Origin: Chlorobiaceae bacterium
Lineage (GTDB): Bacteria; Bacteroidota; Chlorobiia; Chlorobiales; Chlorobiaceae
Assembly (NCBI GenBank): GCA_013334755.1
Contig: JAAXWX010000005.1
Coordinates: 1,860-65,239, forward strand
Length of the DNA stretch: 63,380 bases
Direction of reading: 5' to 3'
The notes beneath the pieces are model-generated. The model made no database searches. It saw only the letters and a list, made by a program, of their open reading frames with translations, and was not told where the DNA came from. Positions 37,278 to 49,003 of the stretch are shown here, piece after piece (within the stretch, counting starts at the first letter, position 1; every line of letters starts with the position of its first letter). The translations under genes and the position numbers were made by a program.

Positions 37278-38192
37278 ATGACTGTCGGAAGAAAAATCCA
37301 CCGGGTTTTTAAAAGTAAACCAGTGATTGAAGGCGCCGGTGTTCACCTTAAACGCGGTTTTGGCTTCAGCGAGCTTCCGCTTTTCGACCCTTTTCTGCTC
37401 CTTGACGATTTCCGTTCAGACAATCCTGCTGAATACATCAGAGGTTTTCCATGGCATCCGCACCGCGGTATTGAAACCATTACCTATATGCTTCAGGGTA
37501 ATGTGGAACATGGCGACAGCATGGGAAACCAGGGCGTAATCACTGCCGGAGCAGTTCAGTGGATGACTGCCGGCAGCGGAATCATTCATCAGGAGATGCC
37601 GTTTGGCAATGACCATGGAGTCATGGAAGGGTTCCAGCTCTGGGCTAACCTTCCAGCTTCACAAAAGATGAATCCGCCCCGCTACCGCGACATCACCTCT
37701 GTACAAATTCCCAAGCTCCATCTTGAAAACGGCGTTGAAATCCGCATCATCTGCGGACGTATAGGGGATACAGAAGGCCCGGTAAACGACATTGCTATCG
37801 ATCCCGAGTATCTTGACATTACGGTACCGGCAGGCATCAGCTATACTCATCCCGTCACCAAAGGGCACACCGCATTGGCCTACATCATCGCCGGAAACGG
37901 GATGTTCTGCAATCAGGACAAACCGTTTTCCCATGAAATGAAAGCGGGCAATTATTTCGACATGGAAACCAGATCTTTTCTTAAAAATGAAACGCTTGTC
38001 CTGTTCGGAGACGGCGAAACCGTCACCGTAACGACCAAGGATGATCCCGTGCGCTATTTGCTCATTTCCGGAAAGCCCCTCAATGAACCGATTGCCTGGG
38101 GCGGTCCCATTGTCATGAACACACAGGCTGAACTGCGAACAGCGTTTGAGGAATACCAGAACGGCACGTTTATCCGTCACAGCAAAACATAA
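37278..38192 (+). CDS. Pirin-family protein
   Basis: 304 residues; bicupin protein. The N-terminal cupin keeps the metal ligands (His60 and His62 in WHPHRGIET, His104 and Glu106 in GIIHQEMPFG), as in Fe-binding pirins and YhhW quercetinases. RVFKSKPVIEGAGVHLKR opens it and the second cupin lacks metal ligands, as usual. Role uncertain: quercetin dioxygenase activity or a redox-linked cofactor protein. Monocistronic. Confidence 0.9.
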   Translation: MTVGRKIHRVFKSKPVIEGAGVHLKRGFGFSELPLFDPFLLLDDFRSDNPAEYIRGFPWHPHRGIETITYMLQGNVEHGDSMGNQGVITAGAVQWMTAGSGIIHQEMPFGNDHGVMEGFQLWANLPASQKMNPPRYRDITSVQIPKLHLENGVEIRIICGRIGDTEGPVNDIAIDPEYLDITVPAGISYTHPVTKGHTALAYIIAGNGMFCNQDKPFSHEMKAGNYFDMETRSFLKNETLVLFGDGETVTVTTKDDPVRYLLISGKPLNEPIAWGGPIVMNTQAELRTAFEEYQNGTFIRHSKT

Positions 38193-38470
38193 CACTGCAC
38201 CTGTAAAATTCTCTATAAAATGAATTCATTGAACTTGCTGTGCCACTTGAACACATCCGAGATAAACTGATAAATTGTTCACTACTTTTGTTTTATAGAT
38301 GTGAAAAAGAAAAGATTAATATGACTTGTTTCAATAATTTCGGAATGTCATACTTTCAATTATTGATAACAGCAAAACGGATATCCATTTAAAATGACTC
38401 TTGTTAATTCGTTTGAAACACTAACGATGCTTTTACCAGTCAGGAAAGTGTGAAGTGCAGGAAAAAAACA

Positions 38471-39079
38471 ATGATAAAAGCCTTGGGCTTCTCAATTTTT
38501 CTTCTGGTGCTCCTTACAGCAACCGCACTGCTTTATCTCCCCGAAAAAGTATCACCACAGGCATACAGTGGCGCATTTGCCTCTCTTGAAGCGTATCGTT
38601 CAACGCATCCGACAGAAAATCCCCGTTACCTTGCAGTCGTTGATTACTCGAAACCCTCCTATCTGAAACGAATGGCGGTGATTGATCTGAAAACCGGTAA
38701 ACAGTCGTATTACCGTGTGGCTCACGGGAAAAACTCCGGCGTACTCTATGCAAACCGATTTTCAAATACCCCTGAATCAAACATGAGCAGCCTTGGGCTT
38801 TACAAGGTTCTTGAAGCTTACTTTGGCGACCACGGAAAGGCAATGCGCCTTGAAGGTCTTGAACAGAGGCTGAATGGCAATGCATTCAGCCGGGATATTG
38901 TTCTTCATTCAGCAGATTATGTATCGCTGAGCTATATCCTGCTGAACACTCTAACCTTTGAAGGACCAAGAATTGGCAGAAGCAACGGCTGCTTCGTGGT
39001 TCATCCCGGTGATATCGATGAGATCATTGAAAAGCTCAGAGAGGGAGGGTTTCTTTTTGCCTGGTCAACGACGCAATGA
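38471..39079 (+). CDS. Murein L,D-transpeptidase catalytic domain family protein
   Basis: 202 residues from the ATG at 38471, with AGGA 9 bases upstream; an in-frame GTG at 38450 is an alternative. Signal peptide (KALGFSIFLLVLLTATALLYL) then the YkuD_2 fold: RYLAVVDYSKPS, YYRVAHGKNSG, DIVLHSADYVS and the catalytic GRSNGCFVVHP with Cys. Exported to the periplasm to cross-link or anchor peptidoglycan, though members of this family are less studied than classical YkuD. A terminator at 39125 follows. Confidence 0.85.
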   Translation: MIKALGFSIFLLVLLTATALLYLPEKVSPQAYSGAFASLEAYRSTHPTENPRYLAVVDYSKPSYLKRMAVIDLKTGKQSYYRVAHGKNSGVLYANRFSNTPESNMSSLGLYKVLEAYFGDHGKAMRLEGLEQRLNGNAFSRDIVLHSADYVSLSYILLNTLTFEGPRIGRSNGCFVVHPGDIDEIIEKLREGGFLFAWSTTQ

Positions 39080-39124
39080 GAAGAATAATAAGGACTTCCT
39101 CAAGTAAAAAACAATTGACAAGCA

Positions 39125-39150
39125 AAAAGCCCGGAAAAATCCGGGCTTTT
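39125..39150. terminator. Bidirectional terminator between the transpeptidase and icd
   Basis: AAAAGCCCGG (39125-39134) pairs with CCGGGCTTTT (39141-39150) around AAAAAT. A strong GC stem has A/T ends in both directions, placed between two convergent genes, 45 bases after the transpeptidase stop and 22 bases after the icd stop on the minus strand. Works for both. Confidence 0.85.
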
Positions 39151-39171
39151 ATGCTGATCTCACTTATTTGA

Positions 39172-41760
<2,589 letters not shown>

Positions 41761-42642
41761 TCACCTGGTAGAGGTGAAATCATCAAGTCCTACCCGTGCG
41801 GCAAGTTCCTTGTCGTTAAGTACCTCATGAGCAAGTTTGATCATGGGAATGGTTGCTCCCATCGAACTGTAACCACCATCATGGAATAGATTCTGCATCG
41901 TGACCTTGCGGGATAGATCGCTGAGAATCGTCATGCAATATTCGGCACACTCTTCAGCTGTGGCATTTCCGAGAGGAGACATGAGATCACTGTATTCATA
42001 CATTTTCTCAAACCCCGGTATACCGCTTCCAGCCTTGGTATAGGTTGGACTTTGTGATATTGTATTGATACGGATAGCCTGCCTTGCAAGTCTCGGTCCA
42101 TAGCTGCGGACAATGGATTCAAGCAGGGACTTTGCGTCTCCCATATCAGAATAGGTCCAGTAATTTCTCTGTGAAGCAATATAGGAAAGGGAGAGTATAC
42201 TGCCACCCGCATTGATAGCTTCATTCTTCAAGGCATAGGAGACAAGACGATGCAGCGACAAGGCCGAAACATCAAGCGTTCTGATAAACCACTCGTAGTT
42301 AAGCTCTTCATAAGGCAGCTGCTTGCGAATATTCTGTGACATTCCGATGGAATGAACGATAAAATCAACCGGACCAACTTTTTCCTTAAGTTCCTGAAAA
42401 CAGTTGTCGACATCCTCATTTTTCGATGCGTCGCAAACAATCATCGGAGCGTTACCGCACAATGTTGAGAGCTCTTCGATATTGCCGAAACGCAACGCGG
42501 CAGCGACATTTGAGATGGCGATCTCTGCACCCTCCCTGTAGGCATGAAGCGCAATCTGCCAGCCGATACTGCTCTCATCAAGCGGACCGAAAACGATTCC
42601 TTTCTTTCCTTTCAACAAACCATAGTGCGCTTTCTCGGACAT
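41761..42642 (-). CDS. fabI: Enoyl-[acyl-carrier-protein] reductase (NADH), FabI type
   Basis: 293 residues; last step of the fatty-acid elongation cycle. SDR fold with FGPLDESSIGWQIA at the cofactor site, VHSIGMS, and catalytic Tyr154, Tyr164 and Lys171 (YSDMGDAK, the Y-x6-K spacing of FabI). The C-terminus is longer than E. coli FabI (262 residues). ATG at 42642. The only fab gene in the window. Confidence 0.92.
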   Translation of the reverse strand: MSEKAHYGLLKGKKGIVFGPLDESSIGWQIALHAYREGAEIAISNVAAALRFGNIEELSTLCGNAPMIVCDASKNEDVDNCFQELKEKVGPVDFIVHSIGMSQNIRKQLPYEELNYEWFIRTLDVSALSLHRLVSYALKNEAINAGGSILSLSYIASQRNYWTYSDMGDAKSLLESIVRSYGPRLARQAIRINTISQSPTYTKAGSGIPGFEKMYEYSDLMSPLGNATAEECAEYCMTILSDLSRKVTMQNLFHDGGYSSMGATIPMIKLAHEVLNDKELAARVGLDDFTSTR

Positions 42643-42781
42643 GATATAAGCTGATTCTTTAACAAAGATTGGGGTAAATTCCCGTTAACTCAACATTTTA
42701 AACACTGAAGATACAAGATTCCCGTGAAAACTTAAACTCTTTCCCCTTAATTTTTCTTCATGGCAGCAATAGCCACTTCTG

Positions 42782-44083
42782 CTATAACTTCATTCGCCTC
42801 ATAGAGCGGAGTTTATCGAGCACATTCTTATTCACGCTCAACTCCATCTCCTCTTTTTCTACCTGAATCTCTCTGAACACGACCCTGAGAAGATTATCCT
42901 CCCTGATATACTCTTCCATTTCAAGACTGTACAGCGCTCTTGGAAGCGTAATGATCCTCTGAGCCCTGTCAACGGTAACGACGATGTCAGTACCCATTCG
43001 ATTGACAGTAACCTCTTCAGCATCCTTGAGAAAGGGTATCTTGATGCACAGAACTTCCCGATGGTCTTCCGTTCCTGCATTTTTTTTGCTTTCGATCCAG
43101 AAATTCTTTCCGGAATAAAAAATCTTGTCCGGAAGCTGTTCACCAAAGACCAGTTTACTGATATCGTGCAGGGCATCAGGTCCAATCGGTTCGGTTCTTT
43201 GCAGATGACAACGAAAAACCGGAGTTGGGTAAAAGGAACTGTCGATCTCCATCAGATATTTGCTGTGCAGATCTGCCCAGAATTCAAAATACTCTCCGAC
43301 CGTTTTTGATGTGGGAAGAATCTTGTTGATCACAATACCGTCAACATTGATCCCATAAAGATGCACAAACGTGTATGCCCGCTTTGTTTCAAGAATAGAG
43401 AGCTTTTCAGGATTCAACACCAGGCGGAAGGTAACCTCAGGACTGAGAATAAACTTGTTGATATCCTCCATCTGCTTTAGAAGCACATTGACCTCATTAA
43501 AAAAGTCATCATCCGGGATTGATTTCCCACTCAACGGACGGGCCAGCGAGGACATGTTTTTATAGAGTTTGAAAAACTGTTTGCCCATGTTTCCACCAAT
43601 AATAATTTCTGGATAGGCAAGCAGACGGAGAGTATTCCCTGTAGGAGAGGTATCGAGTACAACAGCATCCCACTTTCCTGACTGCGCCTCATCAAGCAGA
43701 CGACTTAAGGCAAAAATTTCGTCAAGACCAGGCTGCGTAGTCAGCTCGGTAGCCATGCCACTGTCAATACCCTTGTTTTTATAGGAGGTTGAGACAAACT
43801 TCTGAAAGCCTGACATATTCTTTTTAAGCTCATAAATCGTATCAACCTCAAGGCCGTACAGATTCTCCTCAATTTTCTGAGGATCATTCCGGCTTATCCG
43901 GAGATTAAAAACATCTGAAAGCGAATGGGCCGGATCGGAAGACATGATCAGCACTTTCTTGTTCTGCCTTGCAAGGGCCACCGCCGTTGATGATGAAATG
44001 GTTGTTTTTCCTGTCCCCCCTTTTCCTGAATAAATGATAACTCTGGTCTGCGACTGATTTTCCGTTAAGTCCCTCGACAACAT
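42782..44083 (-). CDS. ArsA/Get3-family ATPase with C-terminal HSP20-like domain
   Basis: 433 residues from the ATG at 44083, with GGGGAG 5 bases upstream; a longer frame to 44107 is unlikely. Deviant Walker A YSGKGGTGKTTIS, switch-like DPAHSLSDVF, DAVVLDTSPTGNTLRLL and KILPTS. The last 90 residues (HREVLCIKIPFLKDAEEVTV, TVDRAQRIITLPRAL) resemble the alpha-crystallin/HSP20-like domain found in some bacterial ArsA homologues. Single-domain form, so it would dimerise like Get3. Not an arsenite pump by itself: no arsB/arsR neighbours. Likely targeting or chaperone role. Confidence 0.87.
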   Translation of the reverse strand: MLSRDLTENQSQTRVIIYSGKGGTGKTTISSSTAVALARQNKKVLIMSSDPAHSLSDVFNLRISRNDPQKIEENLYGLEVDTIYELKKNMSGFQKFVSTSYKNKGIDSGMATELTTQPGLDEIFALSRLLDEAQSGKWDAVVLDTSPTGNTLRLLAYPEIIIGGNMGKQFFKLYKNMSSLARPLSGKSIPDDDFFNEVNVLLKQMEDINKFILSPEVTFRLVLNPEKLSILETKRAYTFVHLYGINVDGIVINKILPTSKTVGEYFEFWADLHSKYLMEIDSSFYPTPVFRCHLQRTEPIGPDALHDISKLVFGEQLPDKIFYSGKNFWIESKKNAGTEDHREVLCIKIPFLKDAEEVTVNRMGTDIVVTVDRAQRIITLPRALYSLEMEEYIREDNLLRVVFREIQVEKEEMELSVNKNVLDKLRSMRRMKL

Positions 44084-44176
44084 ATAAACTCCCCAGTTAA
44101 AGGTCAAAAATCCAAAAAGGTATCCCCTCCCGGGAGGGTAAAACGATAGTTGGTCAAAGTACCATTTTTCCCCTGC

Positions 44177-44761
44177 TTAGAGAAAAACAATCTTTTTCTT
44201 CAATGCATGAGCAAGAAGCAGCATATACTCATCATGCTCAATTTCAACAGCTCCCAGTTTCCCGAGATGGGGATTCATGATCTGGGCGTCAAGCAGCAGG
44301 TATCCTCTCTGTTTCATATGCAAGACCAGATGATCGAACGCTATACGGGATGCATACGAACGACGAGAAAACATTGACTCACCAAAAAAAGCAGCTCCCA
44401 TGGCTATTCCATATAAACCGCCGACGAGTTCACCTTGATACCAGCTTTCAATGCTGTGGGCAAAACCAAGCCGGTGCAGCTTGATATATGCTTCCATGAT
44501 CTCGCCAGAAATCCATGTTTCAGGATCATTTTTTCTTGGAGCAGCACACCCTTTGATCACACTCACGAACTCCTTGTTACATGTGACACTGAACTCTTTT
44601 TTTCTGTTCAGACGAAGAACATCTCGTGAAGGCTTGTAGGAATCAAGATAAACAACGGCCCTTTTGTATGGCTGACACCAGTATACTTTTTCGTCTTTGG
44701 GATCTGACATCGGGAAAAAACCCTGACGATAAGCTTTGAGAAGGTCATCGATTCGGATCAT
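44177..44761 (-). CDS. aat: Leucyl/phenylalanyl-tRNA-protein transferase
   Basis: 194 residues; adds Leu/Phe to N-terminal Arg/Lys of proteins, marking them for ClpAP. Family segments: LLKAYRQGFFPMSD, YWCQPYKRAVVYLD, AHSIESWYQGELVGGLYGIAMGAAFFGESMFS and LLLDAQIMNPHLGKLGAVEI. Start ATG at 44761 rather than the TTG six bases upstream. Follows the nitroreductase gene on the same strand (26 bases). Confidence 0.94.
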   Translation of the reverse strand: MIRIDDLLKAYRQGFFPMSDPKDEKVYWCQPYKRAVVYLDSYKPSRDVLRLNRKKEFSVTCNKEFVSVIKGCAAPRKNDPETWISGEIMEAYIKLHRLGFAHSIESWYQGELVGGLYGIAMGAAFFGESMFSRRSYASRIAFDHLVLHMKQRGYLLLDAQIMNPHLGKLGAVEIEHDEYMLLLAHALKKKIVFL

Positions 44762-44787
44762 CTGCAATGAATCGTAAACGAAACTGG

Positions 44788-45366
44788 TTAAAGAAACTTC
44801 ACAAGAACATCGTCAACAACTCTTTTTGGCACATGATGTATACCGTTCGAATCCCTGAAGTAGCGAACTGAATCCTCAGCATTTATCTGGTCAATGACGA
44901 CAGTCTCTGCAGGCTTTCCGAGCGCGATGACCATAAGAAGTGAAAAGCTCTCCGGAATTTTCAGCAATGCCCTTATTTTTTCATGATCAAGAGAACCAAG
45001 AATACATCCACCGAGACCCGAAGCTGTAGCACCAAGAAGAATGGTTTGAGCAGCGATACCACTGTCACAGCAGAATTCCCTGCTTATCAAGAGATCACCA
45101 AGCATGACAATATAGGCCTGGGGACGCTCGCCTTCAGCCGGACCTGACCAGTCAGCAAGATACCCTGCCCATGAGAGGAAGGGATAAAGGGCTTCAACAA
45201 CAGGAGGCTCACAAACTGCAATGTATTTCAGTGGCTGAAGATTTCTGGCAGAAGGAATATAGCAGGCAAGCTCAACAAGCTCCCGTACCATATCTTCGGT
45301 AACCGGACATGTACCGTTAAATCTCCGGTAACTCCGGCATTTCGTTACAAGCTCCCTGAAATGCAT
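44788..45366 (-). CDS. Nitroreductase-family FMN protein
   Basis: 192 residues from the ATG at 45366 (AGGA 7 bases upstream). N-terminal RSYRRF and ARNLQPLKYI (FMN contact), GIAAQTILLGATASGLGGCILGSLDHEKI and LMVIALGKPAET are nitroreductase signatures. FMN-dependent NAD(P)H oxidoreductase of unknown substrate. Starts 18 bases after the glycosyltransferase stop, so probably one transcript with it and with aat. Confidence 0.88.
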   Translation of the reverse strand: MHFRELVTKCRSYRRFNGTCPVTEDMVRELVELACYIPSARNLQPLKYIAVCEPPVVEALYPFLSWAGYLADWSGPAEGERPQAYIVMLGDLLISREFCCDSGIAAQTILLGATASGLGGCILGSLDHEKIRALLKIPESFSLLMVIALGKPAETVVIDQINAEDSVRYFRDSNGIHHVPKRVVDDVLVKFL

Positions 45367-45383
45367 ACTTATTCCTGTCAAGA

Positions 45384-46409
45384 CTATTTTGCCCAGGCGG
45401 CGTCAGTGTATTTGGAAAGTTCATTCCATTGGCCACTGCTTATCCATTCTGCGATATAATCAACCGTTCTGGCATAATGCAACGGCTCCCGGCATGGCTT
45501 CTGCAACCAGTCAGCAAGAACAGACCCGTCAAGAGTCTCCATCGCCATTCCGTATCGGAGCTCTACGAGACCAAGCGCATTACATTGTTGCTCAATCTGA
45601 CCGTCAAGAGGCCTCAGCAAAAGCTTTTTTCCAAGATGAAGCGCCTCACCAGGAAGCTCAAAACCAGCGTTACACACGACGCCATTACACTCCATGAGAT
45701 CTTCAAGAAAACCTTCGCGGGAATATCCTCTGAAATGTAAATGTCCATCATCACTATCCTCATGCACCTTCCCATACACGTAAAACTCATATGTACTAAA
45801 AGGAGCAAGAAAAAGCGCTATATCCTCTACCTCTTCAAATGGCAGATAGACAAGAATCTTGTTTTTAATAACCGTTACGGTACTTCTTTCGTAAAGCGTT
45901 GCAGGGATAACAGGAGGGAAAATAGGCTGATTGAAATGGCTCCAGTGAAGCCCTGCATTATAACGGGCAGGAGCAAAATTAAGGAGAGTAAATTTTTCAA
46001 TAAATGTTCCCTTCGTCATGGGAATATCAAATTTGAATGCATATTGATGACCAAAACCTATGGAAGGAATATTTCGTAGTCTTGCCGCCATTGAGGTAAT
46101 CGGATCGAAATCGGTAATAATCAGCTCCGTTCCCCTTGTATCAAGCATTACAATATCCGACATCAGTCGAACGAGGTCAAGTTGCAACATCGTTTCGACA
46201 TAATTCATTCTTCCCTTATAGGTTACCAGTGTCATCCCTTTCATGACCCGGTATGGCTCAAATATTTCCACCTCCTTCAACTCATCCTCTTTTCTCCCGC
46301 TTATTATGACGTCAACATCATGACCATCCTCCTTGAGTTTTCGAACAAGCTCTCGGCTGCGGCTTATATGACCATTTCCCGTTCCCTGAACACCGAAAAG
46401 GATCTTCAT
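45384..46409 (-). CDS. GT28-like (MJ1255-type) glycosyltransferase
   Basis: 341 residues, GT-B fold. The N-terminus KILFGVQGTGNGHISRSREL holds the GxGNGH motif of UDP-sugar-using GT28/MJ1255-type enzymes. C-terminal donor site: GVVCNAGFELPGEALHLGKKLLLRPLDGQIEQQCNA (key GFELPGEALHLGKK and QIEQQCNA). Substrate unknown; likely envelope glycoconjugate or glycolipid. ATG at 46409. Confidence 0.85.
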   Translation of the reverse strand: MKILFGVQGTGNGHISRSRELVRKLKEDGHDVDVIISGRKEDELKEVEIFEPYRVMKGMTLVTYKGRMNYVETMLQLDLVRLMSDIVMLDTRGTELIITDFDPITSMAARLRNIPSIGFGHQYAFKFDIPMTKGTFIEKFTLLNFAPARYNAGLHWSHFNQPIFPPVIPATLYERSTVTVIKNKILVYLPFEEVEDIALFLAPFSTYEFYVYGKVHEDSDDGHLHFRGYSREGFLEDLMECNGVVCNAGFELPGEALHLGKKLLLRPLDGQIEQQCNALGLVELRYGMAMETLDGSVLADWLQKPCREPLHYARTVDYIAEWISSGQWNELSKYTDAAWAK

Positions 46410-46453
46410 AATGCTATACGTTTAGACGTGAAGTACAGAAGCGTTGACACAGG

Positions 46454-48679
46454 TCACTGCTGAATTTTAAGATTGGCATACTGCACCATCAAGGTCTTCT
46501 CCCCTGCGTTGCGAAACATTATCCGTACTTTCTGCTTTGCTCCTTTTCCCTGAACATCAAGCACAACTCCAGGACCAAAAACAGCATGATGTACCATCGT
46601 CCCTTCCCGAAGTGCAGGCCTGGAGGGCTTAAGCTGACTTGCTGTTGCCTCAGCCGCAGAGGACGATGTTATCGTTTTGGGCTGATAACCTCTTGATGAG
46701 GATGACAAACCAAACGCAGATTTTTCCTTTTCCATGCGATCAGAAAGAAAACTGCCACCCTCCGTCTGCACTATTGAAGAGTCAATTTCACCAATAAACA
46801 TCGATTTAAGGCAATGATGCGGCTGCCCGTACAAATAACGACTCTGCGCCCATGAAAGAAATATCTTTTCCTGCGCTCTGGTCATCGCTACATAAAAAAG
46901 CCTGCGTTCCTCCTCAAGCTCTTCAGGTTCATAGCAGTGCAGGGGAAAAAGCCTCTCCTCAAGTCCGGTAATAAATACAACGGGAAACTCAAGACCTTTG
47001 GCGGCATGCACCGTCATCAGGGATACAAAATTATCAGACTCCTGTGTCTCTTCATAATCAGATGCAAGAGAGATATTCTCCAGAAAATCACCAAGTGAAC
47101 CAGTATCAGGATTATGGTCAGAAAAATCCCTTGCCATGGAAAGCAACTCCTGGAGGTTTTCATGACGCGCCAGAGATTCAGGGGTGTTTTCAGCCTGCAG
47201 GAGTAACGGAATTGATGTTAAACTGAATAATTCTGTGAGAACTTCATACACCGTCCCTTCAACAGCGATCTTCCTGAGTGACTCAATAACAGCGCTGAAA
47301 GAGCTGAGGGCATTGAGCAGTCGCGCCTGAAAACCACCCTCATCAGCCTGAAGGATGGCATCATAAAGACTTATTTCACGCTCTTCAGCAAATTCCCGAA
47401 GTCGGGCAATGCTGACATCACCGATTTTCCTGGGCGGAAAATTGATAATTCTCAAAAGCGATTCACTATCTCGATCATTAAGAATAAAACGAAGATAGGC
47501 AACTGCATCCTTGATCTCCTTGCGCTTGTAAAATGACACGCTCCCAAAAATCTTGTAGGAAATTTTATGCTGGCGCATGACATCCTCAAGAACCCTCGAC
47601 TGTGCATTGGTCCGGTAAAAAACAGCGAAGCTTCTGAACTCGTAACCTTGCCTCAAACGCAGGTTACGGATTTGCTCCCCAACCCTTTCAGCCTCATTCC
47701 GCTCATTATACGCCTCAATAAGAGTCAAGGGCTCCCCTTCATGCCGATGAGAAATCAGCTCTTTTTTAATCTGGCGCTGATTACAACTGATCACGTTATT
47801 TGCCGCTTTGAGAATATTACCGGTACTCCGGTAATTTTCAATGAGCTTGAAAGTCAAGGCATCATGATAATCGTCCTGAAAATTCAGAATGTTGGAAATA
47901 TCGGCACCACGCCATGAATAGATCGATTGTGCATCATCGCCCACAACAAAAATATTGCGATGCTTTGCTCCAAGCATTTTTGCGACAAGATACTGTGCCC
48001 GGTTGGTATCCTGATACTCATCAATCATGATATAGTGAAAAGTGTCCTGCAGCTCCCCGAGCACCTCGGGATGAGCATTGAAGAGTTCAAGCGGCTTGAT
48101 AAGCAGGTCGTCAAAATCAAGCGCATTGTTCTCTTTCAGCTTTCTGGTATACAATTCGTAAATCTGCGAAGCTTTCTGCTGATTGTAATCGCTGGCATTC
48201 CGATGAAACTCTCCAGGCAGAATAAAACTGTTTTTTGCTCTGCTGATGAGCCCCTGAATCGTATTAACCGGCACCGACTCGACAGATATATTCAGTTCAG
48301 CCATTGACTGCCGGATCAGGCTTTTGCTGTCGTCACTGTCAAAAATTGAAAAGTTTTTGTCGAAACCTATCAAGTCAATGTAATTGCGGAGAAGACGCGA
48401 AAAAACAGAATGAAACGTGCCTATCCACAGACCACTGGAGCTGCCGTTATGCAACAAGCTGTCAACACGGTGGCGCATCTCACCAGCAGCTTTATTGGTA
48501 AAGGTGAGAGCAAGAATATTACGAGGAGAGACCCCCTCGTTTCTTATAAGATATGCAATACGGTAGGTAATTACCCTTGTTTTGCCGGAACCAGCTCCTG
48601 CCAGTACCATAACAGGCCCGGTCGTAGAGATTACGGCATTGCGCTGCACTTCATTGAGATCGTTTAAAAAATCCGTCAA
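46454..48679 (-). CDS. UvrD/PcrA/Rep-type DNA helicase
   Basis: 741-residue superfamily 1A 3'-5' helicase. Motifs in order: Q (NEVQRNAV), I (AGAGSGKTRVITYRI), Ia (ALTFTNKAAGEMRHRV), II (IMIDEYQDTN), III (VVGDDAQSIYSWRGA), IV (ENYRST), V (LMTVHAAKGLEF) and VI (VAMTRAQEKI). The C-terminal tail with VHHAVFGPGVVLDVQGKG is the PcrA/UvrD-type Tudor-like domain. Start is a TTG at 48679. Needed for repair and removing RecA or RNA polymerase obstacles. Confidence 0.95.
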   Translation of the reverse strand: MTDFLNDLNEVQRNAVISTTGPVMVLAGAGSGKTRVITYRIAYLIRNEGVSPRNILALTFTNKAAGEMRHRVDSLLHNGSSSGLWIGTFHSVFSRLLRNYIDLIGFDKNFSIFDSDDSKSLIRQSMAELNISVESVPVNTIQGLISRAKNSFILPGEFHRNASDYNQQKASQIYELYTRKLKENNALDFDDLLIKPLELFNAHPEVLGELQDTFHYIMIDEYQDTNRAQYLVAKMLGAKHRNIFVVGDDAQSIYSWRGADISNILNFQDDYHDALTFKLIENYRSTGNILKAANNVISCNQRQIKKELISHRHEGEPLTLIEAYNERNEAERVGEQIRNLRLRQGYEFRSFAVFYRTNAQSRVLEDVMRQHKISYKIFGSVSFYKRKEIKDAVAYLRFILNDRDSESLLRIINFPPRKIGDVSIARLREFAEEREISLYDAILQADEGGFQARLLNALSSFSAVIESLRKIAVEGTVYEVLTELFSLTSIPLLLQAENTPESLARHENLQELLSMARDFSDHNPDTGSLGDFLENISLASDYEETQESDNFVSLMTVHAAKGLEFPVVFITGLEERLFPLHCYEPEELEEERRLFYVAMTRAQEKIFLSWAQSRYLYGQPHHCLKSMFIGEIDSSIVQTEGGSFLSDRMEKEKSAFGLSSSSRGYQPKTITSSSAAEATASQLKPSRPALREGTMVHHAVFGPGVVLDVQGKGAKQKVRIMFRNAGEKTLMVQYANLKIQQ

Positions 48680-49003
48680 TACTTCTCGGTACCTGTTAAC
48701 AGTTATAGCGCTTTCACCTCCCCGATATTACGGAGAACGCCAAAATCTCCAGTTGAATTTCGTACATCTTTACCCCTTTTACAAATCAGGGCTGAACAAA
48801 TCCGTTTGCCACACCATTATCAGATTCAATGGGGAATTTTTCTATCGATTCACCACCATACTCCCACGCTTGTAACTTTCCAAAAAAGATCCAGGCTGCC
48901 CATCCCGTTTTTTCTTGTTTTTTAATGCCCGCCTGATACTTTTAGCATTTAGAGTTACTATATTTGCAAGACAATCCATTGCCCACCTAAACAATCCCGT
49001 TCC
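48680..49003. promoter_or_regulatory. Divergent region between the helicase and the amylase
   Basis: 324 bases between divergent genes. AT-rich toward the amylase, with TTTAGCATTTAGAG then TTACTATATTTG near 48940-48970 that could include a -10. No ORF or RNA gene stands out; I cannot define promoters exactly. Confidence 0.35.

Noticed and set aside
42782-44083. Arsenite efflux ATPase
   Set aside because: No ars neighbours and single-domain Get3-like layout; annotated as ArsA/Get3-family only.
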